Assembly (NCBI GenBank): GCA_964599695.1 | Contig: CAZRGP010000003.1 | Coordinates: forward strand, 62,001-126,000 | Reading direction: 5' to 3' | DNA from: RUG11783 sp964599695 | GTDB taxonomy: Bacteria; Bacillota; Clostridia; Oscillospirales; Ruminococcaceae | DNA length: 64,000 nt | In this document: positions 7,129-14,638 of the stretch, in pieces | Numbering within the stretch: the first letter of the stretch is position 1 | Layout of the letters: each line of letters begins with the position of its first letter | Notes under the pieces: generated by a model | Database searches by the model: none | What the model saw: only the letters and a program-made list of their open reading frames with translations | Told to the model about the DNA's origin: nothing | Made by a program: the position numbers and the translations under genes

Positions 7129-8472
7129 CTAGAAAACACCTTGTTCGATCATGGCTTCCGCCACCTTTTCAAATCCCGCAAGGTTCGCTCCGGAGACGAG
7201 ATCGTAACCGAGCCCGTATTTCTCCGCAGCCTCCACACTGACCTGATAGATGTGATCCATGATCCCTTCGAGTCTCTCATCCACTTCCTTCTCGGTCCAA
7301 CTCAGTCTTTCACTGTTCTGGGACATCTCCAGAGCGGAGGTGGCGACACCGCCGGCGTTCACCGCTTTGGAAGGAGCGACCACCGCATTCTTGCGCAGAT
7401 ATGCCTGCGCATCCGCGCGTGTGGACATGTTGGAGACCTCGATATAATATTTCGTTCCGTTTTCGACGATCTTCTTTGCCTCTTCCATGCCGACCTCATT
7501 CTGTGTGGCACAGGGCATCACGATATCGCCCTTGACGCCCCAGGGCTTCTCGCCCGGGAAGAACGGAACATTGAACTTCTCTGCATAATCCCTGATGGAG
7601 CCCCTGGTCGAAGCTCTCATCTCCAGCAGATAGTTGATCTTTTCATCGGTGACGACGCCTTCTTCATCGTATACGTAACCGTCACGGCCGGAGATGGTGA
7701 CCACCTTCGCACCGAGCTGTGCTGCCTTCTTGCAGACGCCCCAGGTCACGTTGCCGTATCCGGACGCAACGATGGTCTTTCCCTTGAAGGTATCTCCGAA
7801 ATGATCGAGGACATTGAGCAGATAATAGACCGCGCCGTATCCGGTCGCTTCCGGCCGGATCAGGCTGCCGCCATAGGACAGGCCCTTGCCGGTGAGGACG
7901 CCGTTCTCAAATGCGCCTTTGAGGCGGCGGTATTCACCGAAGAGATATCCGATCTCCCTTCCGCCTACGCCCATATCCCCTGCAGGAACATCGGTATCCG
8001 GTCCGATATAGCGGTACAGAGCCTGCATAAAGCTCTGGCAGAAACGCATGATCTCCGCATCGGATTTCCCCTGAGGATCAAAATCACTTCCGCCTTTTCC
8101 GCCTCCGATGGGGAGACCGGTAAGACTGTTCTTGAAGATCTGTTCAAAACCCAGGAACTTGATGATTCCGGGATAGACATTCTTCTGGAAACGGAGACCG
8201 CCCTTGTAGGGACCGATCGCTCCGTTGAACTGGAAGCGGTAACCGATATTGGTGTGATATTTCCCGTTGTCGTCCATCCAGACCACACGGAAGGTAAACA
8301 TGCGCTCCGGCTCCACGATGCGGCTCAGAAGGTCATATTTCTCATATTCGGGATGCGCCTCCACAAGAGGTTCCACCGAATAAAGGACCTCCTCCACAGC
8401 CTGGATATATTCCGGCTCATGCTCGTATTTCTTTTTTACTCCTTCAACAACACGTTCTATATAGCTATTCAT
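7129..8472 (-). CDS. gdhA: Glutamate dehydrogenase, hexameric NADP-type
   Basis: 447 residues, the usual length of the hexameric bacterial enzyme. It interconverts 2-oxoglutarate plus ammonia with glutamate; NADPH use is inferred from the subfamily. The catalytic segment PIGGGKGGSDFDPQGK, DVPAGDMGVGGREIG and the Rossmann stretch TIVASGYGNVTWGVCKKA are present. It lies 43 bases downstream of glnN on the same strand, so the two main ammonia-assimilating enzymes are probably cotranscribed. AAAGGAATAAAACA precedes the ATG. Confidence 0.95.
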   Translation of the reverse strand: MNSYIERVVEGVKKKYEHEPEYIQAVEEVLYSVEPLVEAHPEYEKYDLLSRIVEPERMFTFRVVWMDDNGKYHTNIGYRFQFNGAIGPYKGGLRFQKNVYPGIIKFLGFEQIFKNSLTGLPIGGGKGGSDFDPQGKSDAEIMRFCQSFMQALYRYIGPDTDVPAGDMGVGGREIGYLFGEYRRLKGAFENGVLTGKGLSYGGSLIRPEATGYGAVYYLLNVLDHFGDTFKGKTIVASGYGNVTWGVCKKAAQLGAKVVTISGRDGYVYDEEGVVTDEKINYLLEMRASTRGSIRDYAEKFNVPFFPGEKPWGVKGDIVMPCATQNEVGMEEAKKIVENGTKYYIEVSNMSTRADAQAYLRKNAVVAPSKAVNAGGVATSALEMSQNSERLSWTEKEVDERLEGIMDHIYQVSVEAAEKYGLGYDLVSGANLAGFEKVAEAMIEQGVF

Positions 8473-8515
8473 TGTTTTATTCCTTTTATTATCCTCATTA
8501 TCGCTCTTACATCAT

Positions 8516-10603
8516 TTAAAATCCGAAAAACAGATCCCCGTAGACCGGGAACGGCCAGCGATCCGCTGCCGTCTGCTCCTCCGCCGCGTCCGCGTCCCTT
8601 CGCAAGCGGTCCATCAGTTCAATAACGTTGTCCCTCAGGAAGAAGGAAAGCTCCGCCCCGGATCCGATCTGCGAAGCCCTCTCCAGGGCTTTTTCCAGCT
8701 CCCTCACGCCGGAATCGATCTTCTCCATGCTCTGGGCAAGCAAACGTACGAGCCTCTCCTCATAGGAATTGGCGCTCTCCGGCAACAGCGATCTCCTCGC
8801 GTTCGCACCGGACGCCACCTCTCCTTCAAATCTCGCCAGTGCGGGAAGAATCTGTCTCTTCGCCATGGCCACCATGGTCCTGGCTTCGATCAGGATCGTC
8901 TTGCAGTAGATATCCAGCAGGATATCGTGCCGTGAGATCAGCTCCGCTTCGGAATACACCTTGTTGCGGATGAGCATCTCCATATTGCCCGGTTCGATCA
9001 GCGCAGGCAGACAGTCCGGAGTCGTCCGGTCATTGGACAATCCCCTCTTTTCCGCTTCCTGCACCCAGCTCTGTTCGTATCCGTTTCCGTTAAATACGAT
9101 CCGTTTGTGATCGTGATAGGTCTCGCGTATCAGATCATACACCGCGCGGTGGATGTCTTCTTCTTTCTCAAGTCTGTCTGCGTAATAGCAGAGGGTATCC
9201 GCCACCGAAGCGTTTACCATGGCGTTCATGCACCCCAGGGAATCGGAGGAACCCGGCATACGGAACTCAAAACGGTTTCCCGTAAAGGCCACAGGCGATG
9301 TCCGGTTGCGGTCCGTCGCGTCCTTGGCGAATCTCGGAAGGGTGTGTACGCCCAGCCTCATCTCGGTCTTCTCTGTCCCCTCATAGGGGCTGTCCTTTTC
9401 AATGGAATCCAGGATCGACGTCAGTTCATCGCCCAGAAAGATCGACATGATAGCGGGAGGCGCCTCATTTGCCCCGAGCCTGTGGTCGTTCCCTGCAGAG
9501 GCCACGCTCATGCGGATCAGGTCCCCGTAGAGATCCACGGCACGTATGACTGCACAGAGAAACAGGAGAAACTGCTCGTTCTCGTGGGGCGTATCCCCGG
9601 GTGACAGGAGATTGCGTCCGGAATCGGTGGTAATGGACCAGTTGTTGTGTTTACCGGAACCGTTTACGCCCGCGAAAGGCTTCTCATGAAGGAGACATAC
9701 AAGACCGTTCTTATCCGCGATCTTTTTCATCATCTCCATAGTGAGCTGGTTCTGATCCACCGCCACGTTCGCCGTCGTGTAGATCATAGCCATCTCGTAC
9801 TGAGCAGGAGCGACCTCATTGTGCTCTGTCTTGGCGTAGACGCCGAGATCCCAGAGAGCCTCATCCAGCTCGGTCATGAACGAGGAGACCTTGTCCCGGA
9901 ACGCACCGAAGTAATGATCATCCAGTTCCTGCTCTTTCGGCGCTCTCGCACCGAACAGGGTGCGTCCTGCGTAGATCAGGTCCCTTCGCTTGCGGTACAG
10001 TTCCTTATCGATGAGAAAATACTCCTGCTCGACACCTACGGACGGTGTCACTCTCGTCGTATCCTCATCGCCGAATCTTCTCAGTATGCGCACCGCCTGC
10101 CTGCTCAGGGCCTCCATCGACCGCAGCAGGGGCGTTTTTTTATCCAGAGCATGACCGCTGTAGGTGCAGAAAGCTGTGGGGATACAAAGGGTGTTGTCCT
10201 TGATAAAGGCGTATGAAGTGGGATCCCATGTGGTGTATCCCCTGGCCTCAAAAGTGGCTCTCAGTCCCCCCGAAGGAAAACTGGAAGCGTCCGGCTCACC
10301 TTTTATGAGCTCGCTTCCGGAAAACTCCAGGATCGGCCTTCCGCTGCCGTCTACCGAGAGGAAACTGTCGTGTTTTTCCGCAGTCACTCCCGTCAGAGGC
10401 TGAAACCAGTGTGTATAGTGGGTAGCGCCGTGACCGATCGCCCACTCTTTCATAGCGGTGGCGACCGCATCGGCGATGGTCGGGTCCAGAGATCTGCCCT
10501 GCTTTATGGTCCGCTGCAGAGACTGGTACACATCCTGCGGAAGCGCATTCCGCATCGCTTTATCGTTAAATGACATGCATCCGAACCGTTCTGTGTTGAT
10601 CAC
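8516..10603 (-). CDS. glnN: Glutamine synthetase type III
   Basis: About 695 residues, the large GSIII form first known from Bacteroides and Butyrivibrio (about 700), not the 440-470 residue GSI. It makes glutamine from glutamate, ammonia and ATP. Motifs visible are NEVAPAQYEMA, NGSGKHNNWS and EAPPAIMSIFLG, then NRFEFRMPGSSDS. I chose the GTG at 10603 because AAGGGGG lies 8 bases upstream; the in-frame ATG at 10645 lies inside the leader hairpin/U-run and has no ribosome site. Transcription starts from a consensus promoter at 10694-10722. The gene probably forms an operon with gdhA. Confidence 0.93.
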   Translation of the reverse strand: MINTERFGCMSFNDKAMRNALPQDVYQSLQRTIKQGRSLDPTIADAVATAMKEWAIGHGATHYTHWFQPLTGVTAEKHDSFLSVDGSGRPILEFSGSELIKGEPDASSFPSGGLRATFEARGYTTWDPTSYAFIKDNTLCIPTAFCTYSGHALDKKTPLLRSMEALSRQAVRILRRFGDEDTTRVTPSVGVEQEYFLIDKELYRKRRDLIYAGRTLFGARAPKEQELDDHYFGAFRDKVSSFMTELDEALWDLGVYAKTEHNEVAPAQYEMAMIYTTANVAVDQNQLTMEMMKKIADKNGLVCLLHEKPFAGVNGSGKHNNWSITTDSGRNLLSPGDTPHENEQFLLFLCAVIRAVDLYGDLIRMSVASAGNDHRLGANEAPPAIMSIFLGDELTSILDSIEKDSPYEGTEKTEMRLGVHTLPRFAKDATDRNRTSPVAFTGNRFEFRMPGSSDSLGCMNAMVNASVADTLCYYADRLEKEEDIHRAVYDLIRETYHDHKRIVFNGNGYEQSWVQEAEKRGLSNDRTTPDCLPALIEPGNMEMLIRNKVYSEAELISRHDILLDIYCKTILIEARTMVAMAKRQILPALARFEGEVASGANARRSLLPESANSYEERLVRLLAQSMEKIDSGVRELEKALERASQIGSGAELSFFLRDNVIELMDRLRRDADAAEEQTAADRWPFPVYGDLFFGF

Positions 10604-10634
10604 TGCAGCATCCCCCTTTTTTATTTTTTTATAC

Positions 10635-10681
10635 AAAAAAGGCACTGAGCAATGGGGTCCACGACACCCAATGCCAGTGCC
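10635..10681 (-). terminator. Terminator-like hairpin at the start of the glnN leader (possible attenuator)
   Basis: On the minus strand, GGCACTG...CAGTGCC closes a long imperfect stem (10641-10681) with further pairing inside, followed at once by TTTTTTG. It begins within a few bases of the predicted transcription start and 38 bases ahead of the GTG start of glnN, so it looks like an intrinsic terminator in the leader of its own gene. Confidence 0.65.
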
Positions 10682-10693
10682 CTATTAGGGAAA

Positions 10694-10722
10694 ATTATAA
10701 TTTAGCAGTTTAAAGCTGTCAA
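10694..10722 (-). promoter_or_regulatory. Consensus promoter for glnN-gdhA
   Basis: On the minus strand, TTGACA (10717-10722), a 17-base spacer and TATAAT (10694-10699): both hexamers are perfect sigma-A consensus. Confidence 0.85.
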
Positions 10723-10764
10723 TCAGCGAATCATCACATTTTTAACGCTGTTTTTCCGCAGATT

Positions 10765-12162
10765 TCAGTTATTTTTCCAATCTTTCGGGAACTCTTTTTT
10801 CGTCTCCTGAACGATGACCGGAGACAGCGCAAGAAGCGCGATAATGTTCGGGATCGCCATCAAACCGTTGAGCGTATCTGAGATACGATACGCAAGTCCC
10901 AGCGGAATCGTGGCGCCGTATGCGCAGATCACGATGAACAGAACACGGTACCATACCGAGTACTTCTGCGTCCCCGTCAGATACTCAAAGCAGCGCACGC
11001 CGTAGAGAGACCAGGAGACCATGGTGGTAAACGCGAACAGAACGAGGGATACAGCTACGGTCACGCTGCCCAGCTTATCCCCGAACACCTCCGAAAACGC
11101 AAGGATCGGTAGGACATTCTTGTCCCCGGTCACATATTCGATCCCGGCTCCGCTCATAAGAACGGCAAGACAGGTGATGGTGCAGATGACAATGGTGTCG
11201 AAAAAGACCTCAAACACACCGGCAAGTCCCTGCCTGGCGGGGATCTTTTCGTCTGTACCCGCGTGGGCGATCGGTGCGGAACCCTGACCTGCTTCGTTGG
11301 AGAAGAGGCCTCTTCCGATGCCGCTGCTCATTGCCTGCTTCATGGTGATCCCTACTGCAGCCCCAAGCACGGCCTGCGGTTTGAAGGCGCCGGCAAAAAT
11401 GCTTTTCAGCACCGTTCCGATGGATCCGATGTTGGAGAAAATGACCACAAGTGCAAACACGAGATAGATAATGCTCATGAAGGGAGAGACATTGGCTGCG
11501 AACTTGCCGATGCGCTTCAGTCCCCCGATGATGACAAGGGCAAGAATGGCTGCGGCACCGATCCCCACGGTAAGGGCGATGGTTCTTTCACCGGATTCGG
11601 AGAGCGGAACGAAAGCGTTGACCGACATCTGGATCGCGCTCACGACCGAGCTGATCTGGGACAGACAGCCGATTCCGAAAGCCGCGCAGGTGCCCGCAAA
11701 GGCAAAGAAGACCGCGAGCCATTTCCATTTCTTACCGAGGCCCTCTTCGATATAGAACATGGGGCCTCCGACACGGTCTCCTTTCTCATTTCTTTTGCGG
11801 TATCTCACCGCGAGCAGCACCTCGCTGTACTTGGTCGCCATACCGAACAGACCGGATACCCAGAGCCAGAACACTGCTCCGGGGCCGCCTGCTATAATGG
11901 CACCGCTGCATCCGACGATGTTTCCCGTTCCCACTGTTCCGGCCAGAGCAGTGGCAAAAGCCTGAAAGGGAGTCACCTCCCCTTTGCCCGCGTCGTCGAC
12001 ACGTTTTCCTATCGTGCTTCTGATGCTCTCGCCGAGATGGCGGAACTGGATCCCTTTCAGTCGGAGCGTGAGAAAGATCCCCGTTCCTACAAGAAGGATC
12101 ATGGTGGGCCATCCCCAAACCACTGAGTTCACCGCATTGTTGATACGATCAAGCCATTCCAT
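10765..12162 (-). CDS. Sodium:amino-acid (alanine/glycine) symporter, AgcS family
   Basis: 465 residues and about 11 membrane helices. Family signatures are GTGNIVGCSGAIIAGGPGAVF and GIGRGLFSNEAGQGSAPIAHA. Members carry alanine, glycine or glutamine with Na+; the substrate here is not decided by sequence. The gene is last in a run cdd, amidohydrolase, MBL hydrolase, symporter, spaced 10-15 bases apart, which suggests it may import a compound processed by those hydrolases (inference). I found no clear terminator in the 43 bases before the glnN promoter. Confidence 0.9.
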   Translation of the reverse strand: MEWLDRINNAVNSVVWGWPTMILLVGTGIFLTLRLKGIQFRHLGESIRSTIGKRVDDAGKGEVTPFQAFATALAGTVGTGNIVGCSGAIIAGGPGAVFWLWVSGLFGMATKYSEVLLAVRYRKRNEKGDRVGGPMFYIEEGLGKKWKWLAVFFAFAGTCAAFGIGCLSQISSVVSAIQMSVNAFVPLSESGERTIALTVGIGAAAILALVIIGGLKRIGKFAANVSPFMSIIYLVFALVVIFSNIGSIGTVLKSIFAGAFKPQAVLGAAVGITMKQAMSSGIGRGLFSNEAGQGSAPIAHAGTDEKIPARQGLAGVFEVFFDTIVICTITCLAVLMSGAGIEYVTGDKNVLPILAFSEVFGDKLGSVTVAVSLVLFAFTTMVSWSLYGVRCFEYLTGTQKYSVWYRVLFIVICAYGATIPLGLAYRISDTLNGLMAIPNIIALLALSPVIVQETKKEFPKDWKNN

Positions 12163-12172
12163 GTTTTGCCTC

Positions 12173-12904
12173 TCATTCTCCGGCTGACTCCAGCCGTTCT
12201 CTCAGGTTGTCCAGCAATTCCTTTTTGGTAAAGACAGGCACGTGTCCTGTCAGACAATAGTCAAAATCGATCTCTTCCAGTTCCCGTATCAGACCCGCAA
12301 GAGGCTCCCTGTGGTCGATCCACTGAGTCCCTACACATTCCTCACTGTTTCCGTCCCCGAGGAAAAGCACCTTTGCCTTTTCCGCGAGAAGGTAGTAACA
12401 GTCATCCGTGTGTCCGGAGGTGATGTGCCTCATAACGGCCGTCTCCCCTCCCAGTTCGATGCGGAGCTCCTTCTCGAACTCGATCGCAGCTGTATGGATA
12501 CAGATCCCCCTTAGTCCGGGATACTCCAGATGGATGTGGGGCTTGCAGAAAAGCGGGATGCGGTTATCCGCACAGTATTCGTCCAGATGCTCCGCATCCC
12601 AGATATAATTCTGCTGCTCCCTGAGTATTTCGTTTGTCCTCACCCCAGCGATGGAGATCATCCTGTCATCCACCGATGGCAGACCGAAGGTGTGATCCCA
12701 GTGGTGGTGAGTCAGAAAGACGTATTTAGGCTCCGGAAGTCCTGCTTCTTTCACCGCGTTCAGATATTCCTTCACCTGAGCAGGCGAATTCCCGCTGTCC
12801 ACCATGACTGCGGCATCGGTACCTTTTACATACCCCAGGTTCGGACGGTCCGTCTCCGGGGAGCATTCGGTGAACCAGATATTTTCCTTTATCTTGTGAA
12901 GCAT
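12173..12904 (-). CDS. Metallo-beta-lactamase-fold hydrolase
   Basis: 243 residues. The dinuclear-zinc motif HHHWDH is in YVFLTHHHWDHTFG, with the later metal histidines in HITSGHTDD and CLTGHVPV and a metal aspartate in LFLGDGN. This is the fold's hydrolytic branch; the substrate is unknown. It sits between an amidohydrolase and an AgcS symporter with 10-15 base gaps, so a shared catabolic or salvage task is likely. The next gene's start lies just beyond its stop. Confidence 0.85.
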   Translation of the reverse strand: MLHKIKENIWFTECSPETDRPNLGYVKGTDAAVMVDSGNSPAQVKEYLNAVKEAGLPEPKYVFLTHHHWDHTFGLPSVDDRMISIAGVRTNEILREQQNYIWDAEHLDEYCADNRIPLFCKPHIHLEYPGLRGICIHTAAIEFEKELRIELGGETAVMRHITSGHTDDCYYLLAEKAKVLFLGDGNSEECVGTQWIDHREPLAGLIRELEEIDFDYCLTGHVPVFTKKELLDNLRERLESAGE

Positions 12905-12919
12905 ACTTCCTCTCCGATC

Positions 12920-14065
12920 TCAGCCGACGACTTTTTTCCCGTTCAGGAAGACCGCCTCGACCTTTGTATTACTGAGCATGGGATCGCCGTCCGCGATGAC
13001 CACGTCTCCGTCCTTGCCCTTTTCGAGAGAACCTACACGGTCCTCGATCCCCAGATGCTTTGCGGGGTTGATGGTGATGGCCTTCAGTGCGTCAAACGGA
13101 TCCATTCCCGCTTTCACGGCAAGACCTGCGCACATAGGCAGATACTGCTGAGGGATCACGGGAGCGTCGGTGATGATGCTTACCTGAAGTCCCGCTTTCG
13201 CCAGGATCCCGGGAGTATCGAAGGTCTTGTTGACCAGTTCGATCTTGCTCGCGTTTGTGAGAGTGGGACCCACAGCCAGCGGGACGTTCGCTCTCTTGAG
13301 TTCCTCTACGATGAGGTGGCCTTCGGTCACGTGCTCGAGAGTGAGCTTCACGCCGAACTCCTTCGCGATGCGGATCGCGGTGCAGATGTCATCCGCGCGG
13401 TGGGCGTGGGCTTTCAGAGGCAGTTCCCCTTTCAGCACTGGGATGAGCGCTTCCATCTTCATATCGAATTTGGGGCGCGCCTTCACATCGTCTCCTGCCG
13501 CTTCCTTGCGCTCCATGTAATCCTTCGCGGCAAAGAGCATCTCGCGCAGCTTGGCCGCAGTGGTCATTCTGGCGGAATCTCCCTTGTCCTTGTAGCATCG
13601 CTTCGGGTTCTCACCGAAAGCGCATTTCATAGCGACAGGATCCTTCACGATCATATCGTCCACACAGTTTCCATATGTCTTGACTGCAAAGAATGTGCCT
13701 CCCAGGACATTGGCGCTTCCCGGTCCGACGCCCGCTGTGGTGACGCCGCCAGCAAGAGCCATGGGGATAGCCTTATCCTGAGGATTGAAGCTGTCGATGC
13801 CCCTAAGCTGGCAGGCGACCATGTCTCCCATTTCGTTGTAGTCGTGGCCTTCAAATCCCATTCCGTAGTTGTCCAGGCCGAGGTGGCTGTGGGCATCCAC
13901 GAATCCGGGGTATATCTGCTTTCCGGAGGCGTCGAATACTTCTTCGCCATCCGCAGGCTGCAGATTCTTTCCGATCTCCGCGATCTTTCCGTCGCAAAGT
14001 CTGATATCTCCTTCATATGCGTCACGATTGACTGCATCATGGACCATTCCGTTTTTGATCAGCAT
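12920..14065 (-). CDS. Amidohydrolase-superfamily enzyme (imidazolonepropionase/dihydroorotase-like)
   Basis: 381 residues. The first metal pair is in GFVDAHSH and further ligands in KAHAHRADD and TLEHVTEGH; the late catalytic aspartate is in IITDAP. The N- and C-terminal beta segments form the usual small composite domain (PGFVDAHSH; DRVGSLEKGKDGDVVIADGDP). Enzymes of this group open cyclic amides or deaminate rings. The exact reaction is unknown. It lies 14 bases downstream of cytidine deaminase, so a ring-hydrolysing role in nucleobase or related breakdown is possible, but I see no specific proof. Confidence 0.85.
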   Translation of the reverse strand: MLIKNGMVHDAVNRDAYEGDIRLCDGKIAEIGKNLQPADGEEVFDASGKQIYPGFVDAHSHLGLDNYGMGFEGHDYNEMGDMVACQLRGIDSFNPQDKAIPMALAGGVTTAGVGPGSANVLGGTFFAVKTYGNCVDDMIVKDPVAMKCAFGENPKRCYKDKGDSARMTTAAKLREMLFAAKDYMERKEAAGDDVKARPKFDMKMEALIPVLKGELPLKAHAHRADDICTAIRIAKEFGVKLTLEHVTEGHLIVEELKRANVPLAVGPTLTNASKIELVNKTFDTPGILAKAGLQVSIITDAPVIPQQYLPMCAGLAVKAGMDPFDALKAITINPAKHLGIEDRVGSLEKGKDGDVVIADGDPMLSNTKVEAVFLNGKKVVG

Positions 14066-14079
14066 CTTTTGTCTCCTTT

Positions 14080-14493
14080 TCAGTCGTGGTAATCCGCATT
14101 CTTTTCAAACATCACAAACGGCAGCGGGCAGATCTCATCCATGGGATGGGTGTAGATCACACCGGAAGGTCCGCTCACATAGACCGGAGTCTTCCAGTCC
14201 GCGCAGAACTCTGTCATGACCTGACGGCAGGCAAGACACGGAGCGCTGTCTCCGTCACCGCCGCCTACGACGGCAAGAGCGGTAAACTTGCGGCATCCTT
14301 CAGAAACCATCTTGAAGATCGCGGTGCGCTCGGCACAGACAGTCATTCCATAGCTGGCATTCTCGATGTTGCATCCGGTGTAGACTTTTCCGTCCTCACC
14401 CAGAACGGCAGCACCGACCATAAACTGTGAATAGGGGCAATAAGCTTTCTCTCTGGCTTCCCACGCTTTAGCGATCAGTTCTTCTTTGTTCAT
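14080..14493 (-). CDS. cdd: Cytidine deaminase
   Basis: 137 residues, the size of the homotetrameric bacterial/human type. It deaminates cytidine and deoxycytidine to uridine forms for pyrimidine salvage. The zinc site is complete: TVCAERTAIF (Cys and catalytic Glu) and PCLACRQVM (two Cys). The substrate loop CNIENASYG is present. It is the first gene of the four-gene minus-strand run ending in the AgcS symporter. ATGAGGAGAAAATCCG precedes the ATG. Confidence 0.95.
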   Translation of the reverse strand: MNKEELIAKAWEAREKAYCPYSQFMVGAAVLGEDGKVYTGCNIENASYGMTVCAERTAIFKMVSEGCRKFTALAVVGGGDGDSAPCLACRQVMTEFCADWKTPVYVSGPSGVIYTHPMDEICPLPFVMFEKNADYHD

Positions 14494-14521
14494 CGGATTT
14501 TCTCCTCATTGTTTTTCATTT

Positions 14522-14549
14522 AGTATATCACTCCCCCTCATGCTCACAA
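14522..14549 (-). promoter_or_regulatory. Promoter of the cdd operon
   Basis: On the minus strand, TTGTGA (14544-14549), a 16-base spacer and an extended -10 TGATATACT (TATACT at 14522-14527), about 30 bases ahead of cdd. Confidence 0.6.
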
Positions 14550-14594
14550 CAGAAAAAAGCGACCGGTTTCCGTCATACAAGCCGCTTTATGCAT

Positions 14595-14622
14595 GAAAAA
14601 AGGAGCAGGTACTCTGCTCCTT
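14595..14622 (-). terminator. Terminator of the glycan-use operon
   Basis: On the minus strand, AAGGAGCAG pairs with CTGCTCCTT and is followed by TTTTT, about 17 bases past the GH2 stop. Confidence 0.8.
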
Positions 14623-14638
14623 ATTACCTTTTAACGAA

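Noticed and set aside
7123..8625. Plus-strand 500-codon open frame antisense to gdhA
   Set aside because: Shadow of a strongly supported gene; composition is not protein-like.
10604..10645. ATG 10645 as the glnN start
   Set aside because: It lies in the leader hairpin and T-run without a ribosome site; GTG 10603 has a well-spaced one.
12530..14092. Plus-strand 520-codon frame across the MBL hydrolase and amidohydrolase genes
   Set aside because: Runs across two real genes on the opposite strand; no start signals.
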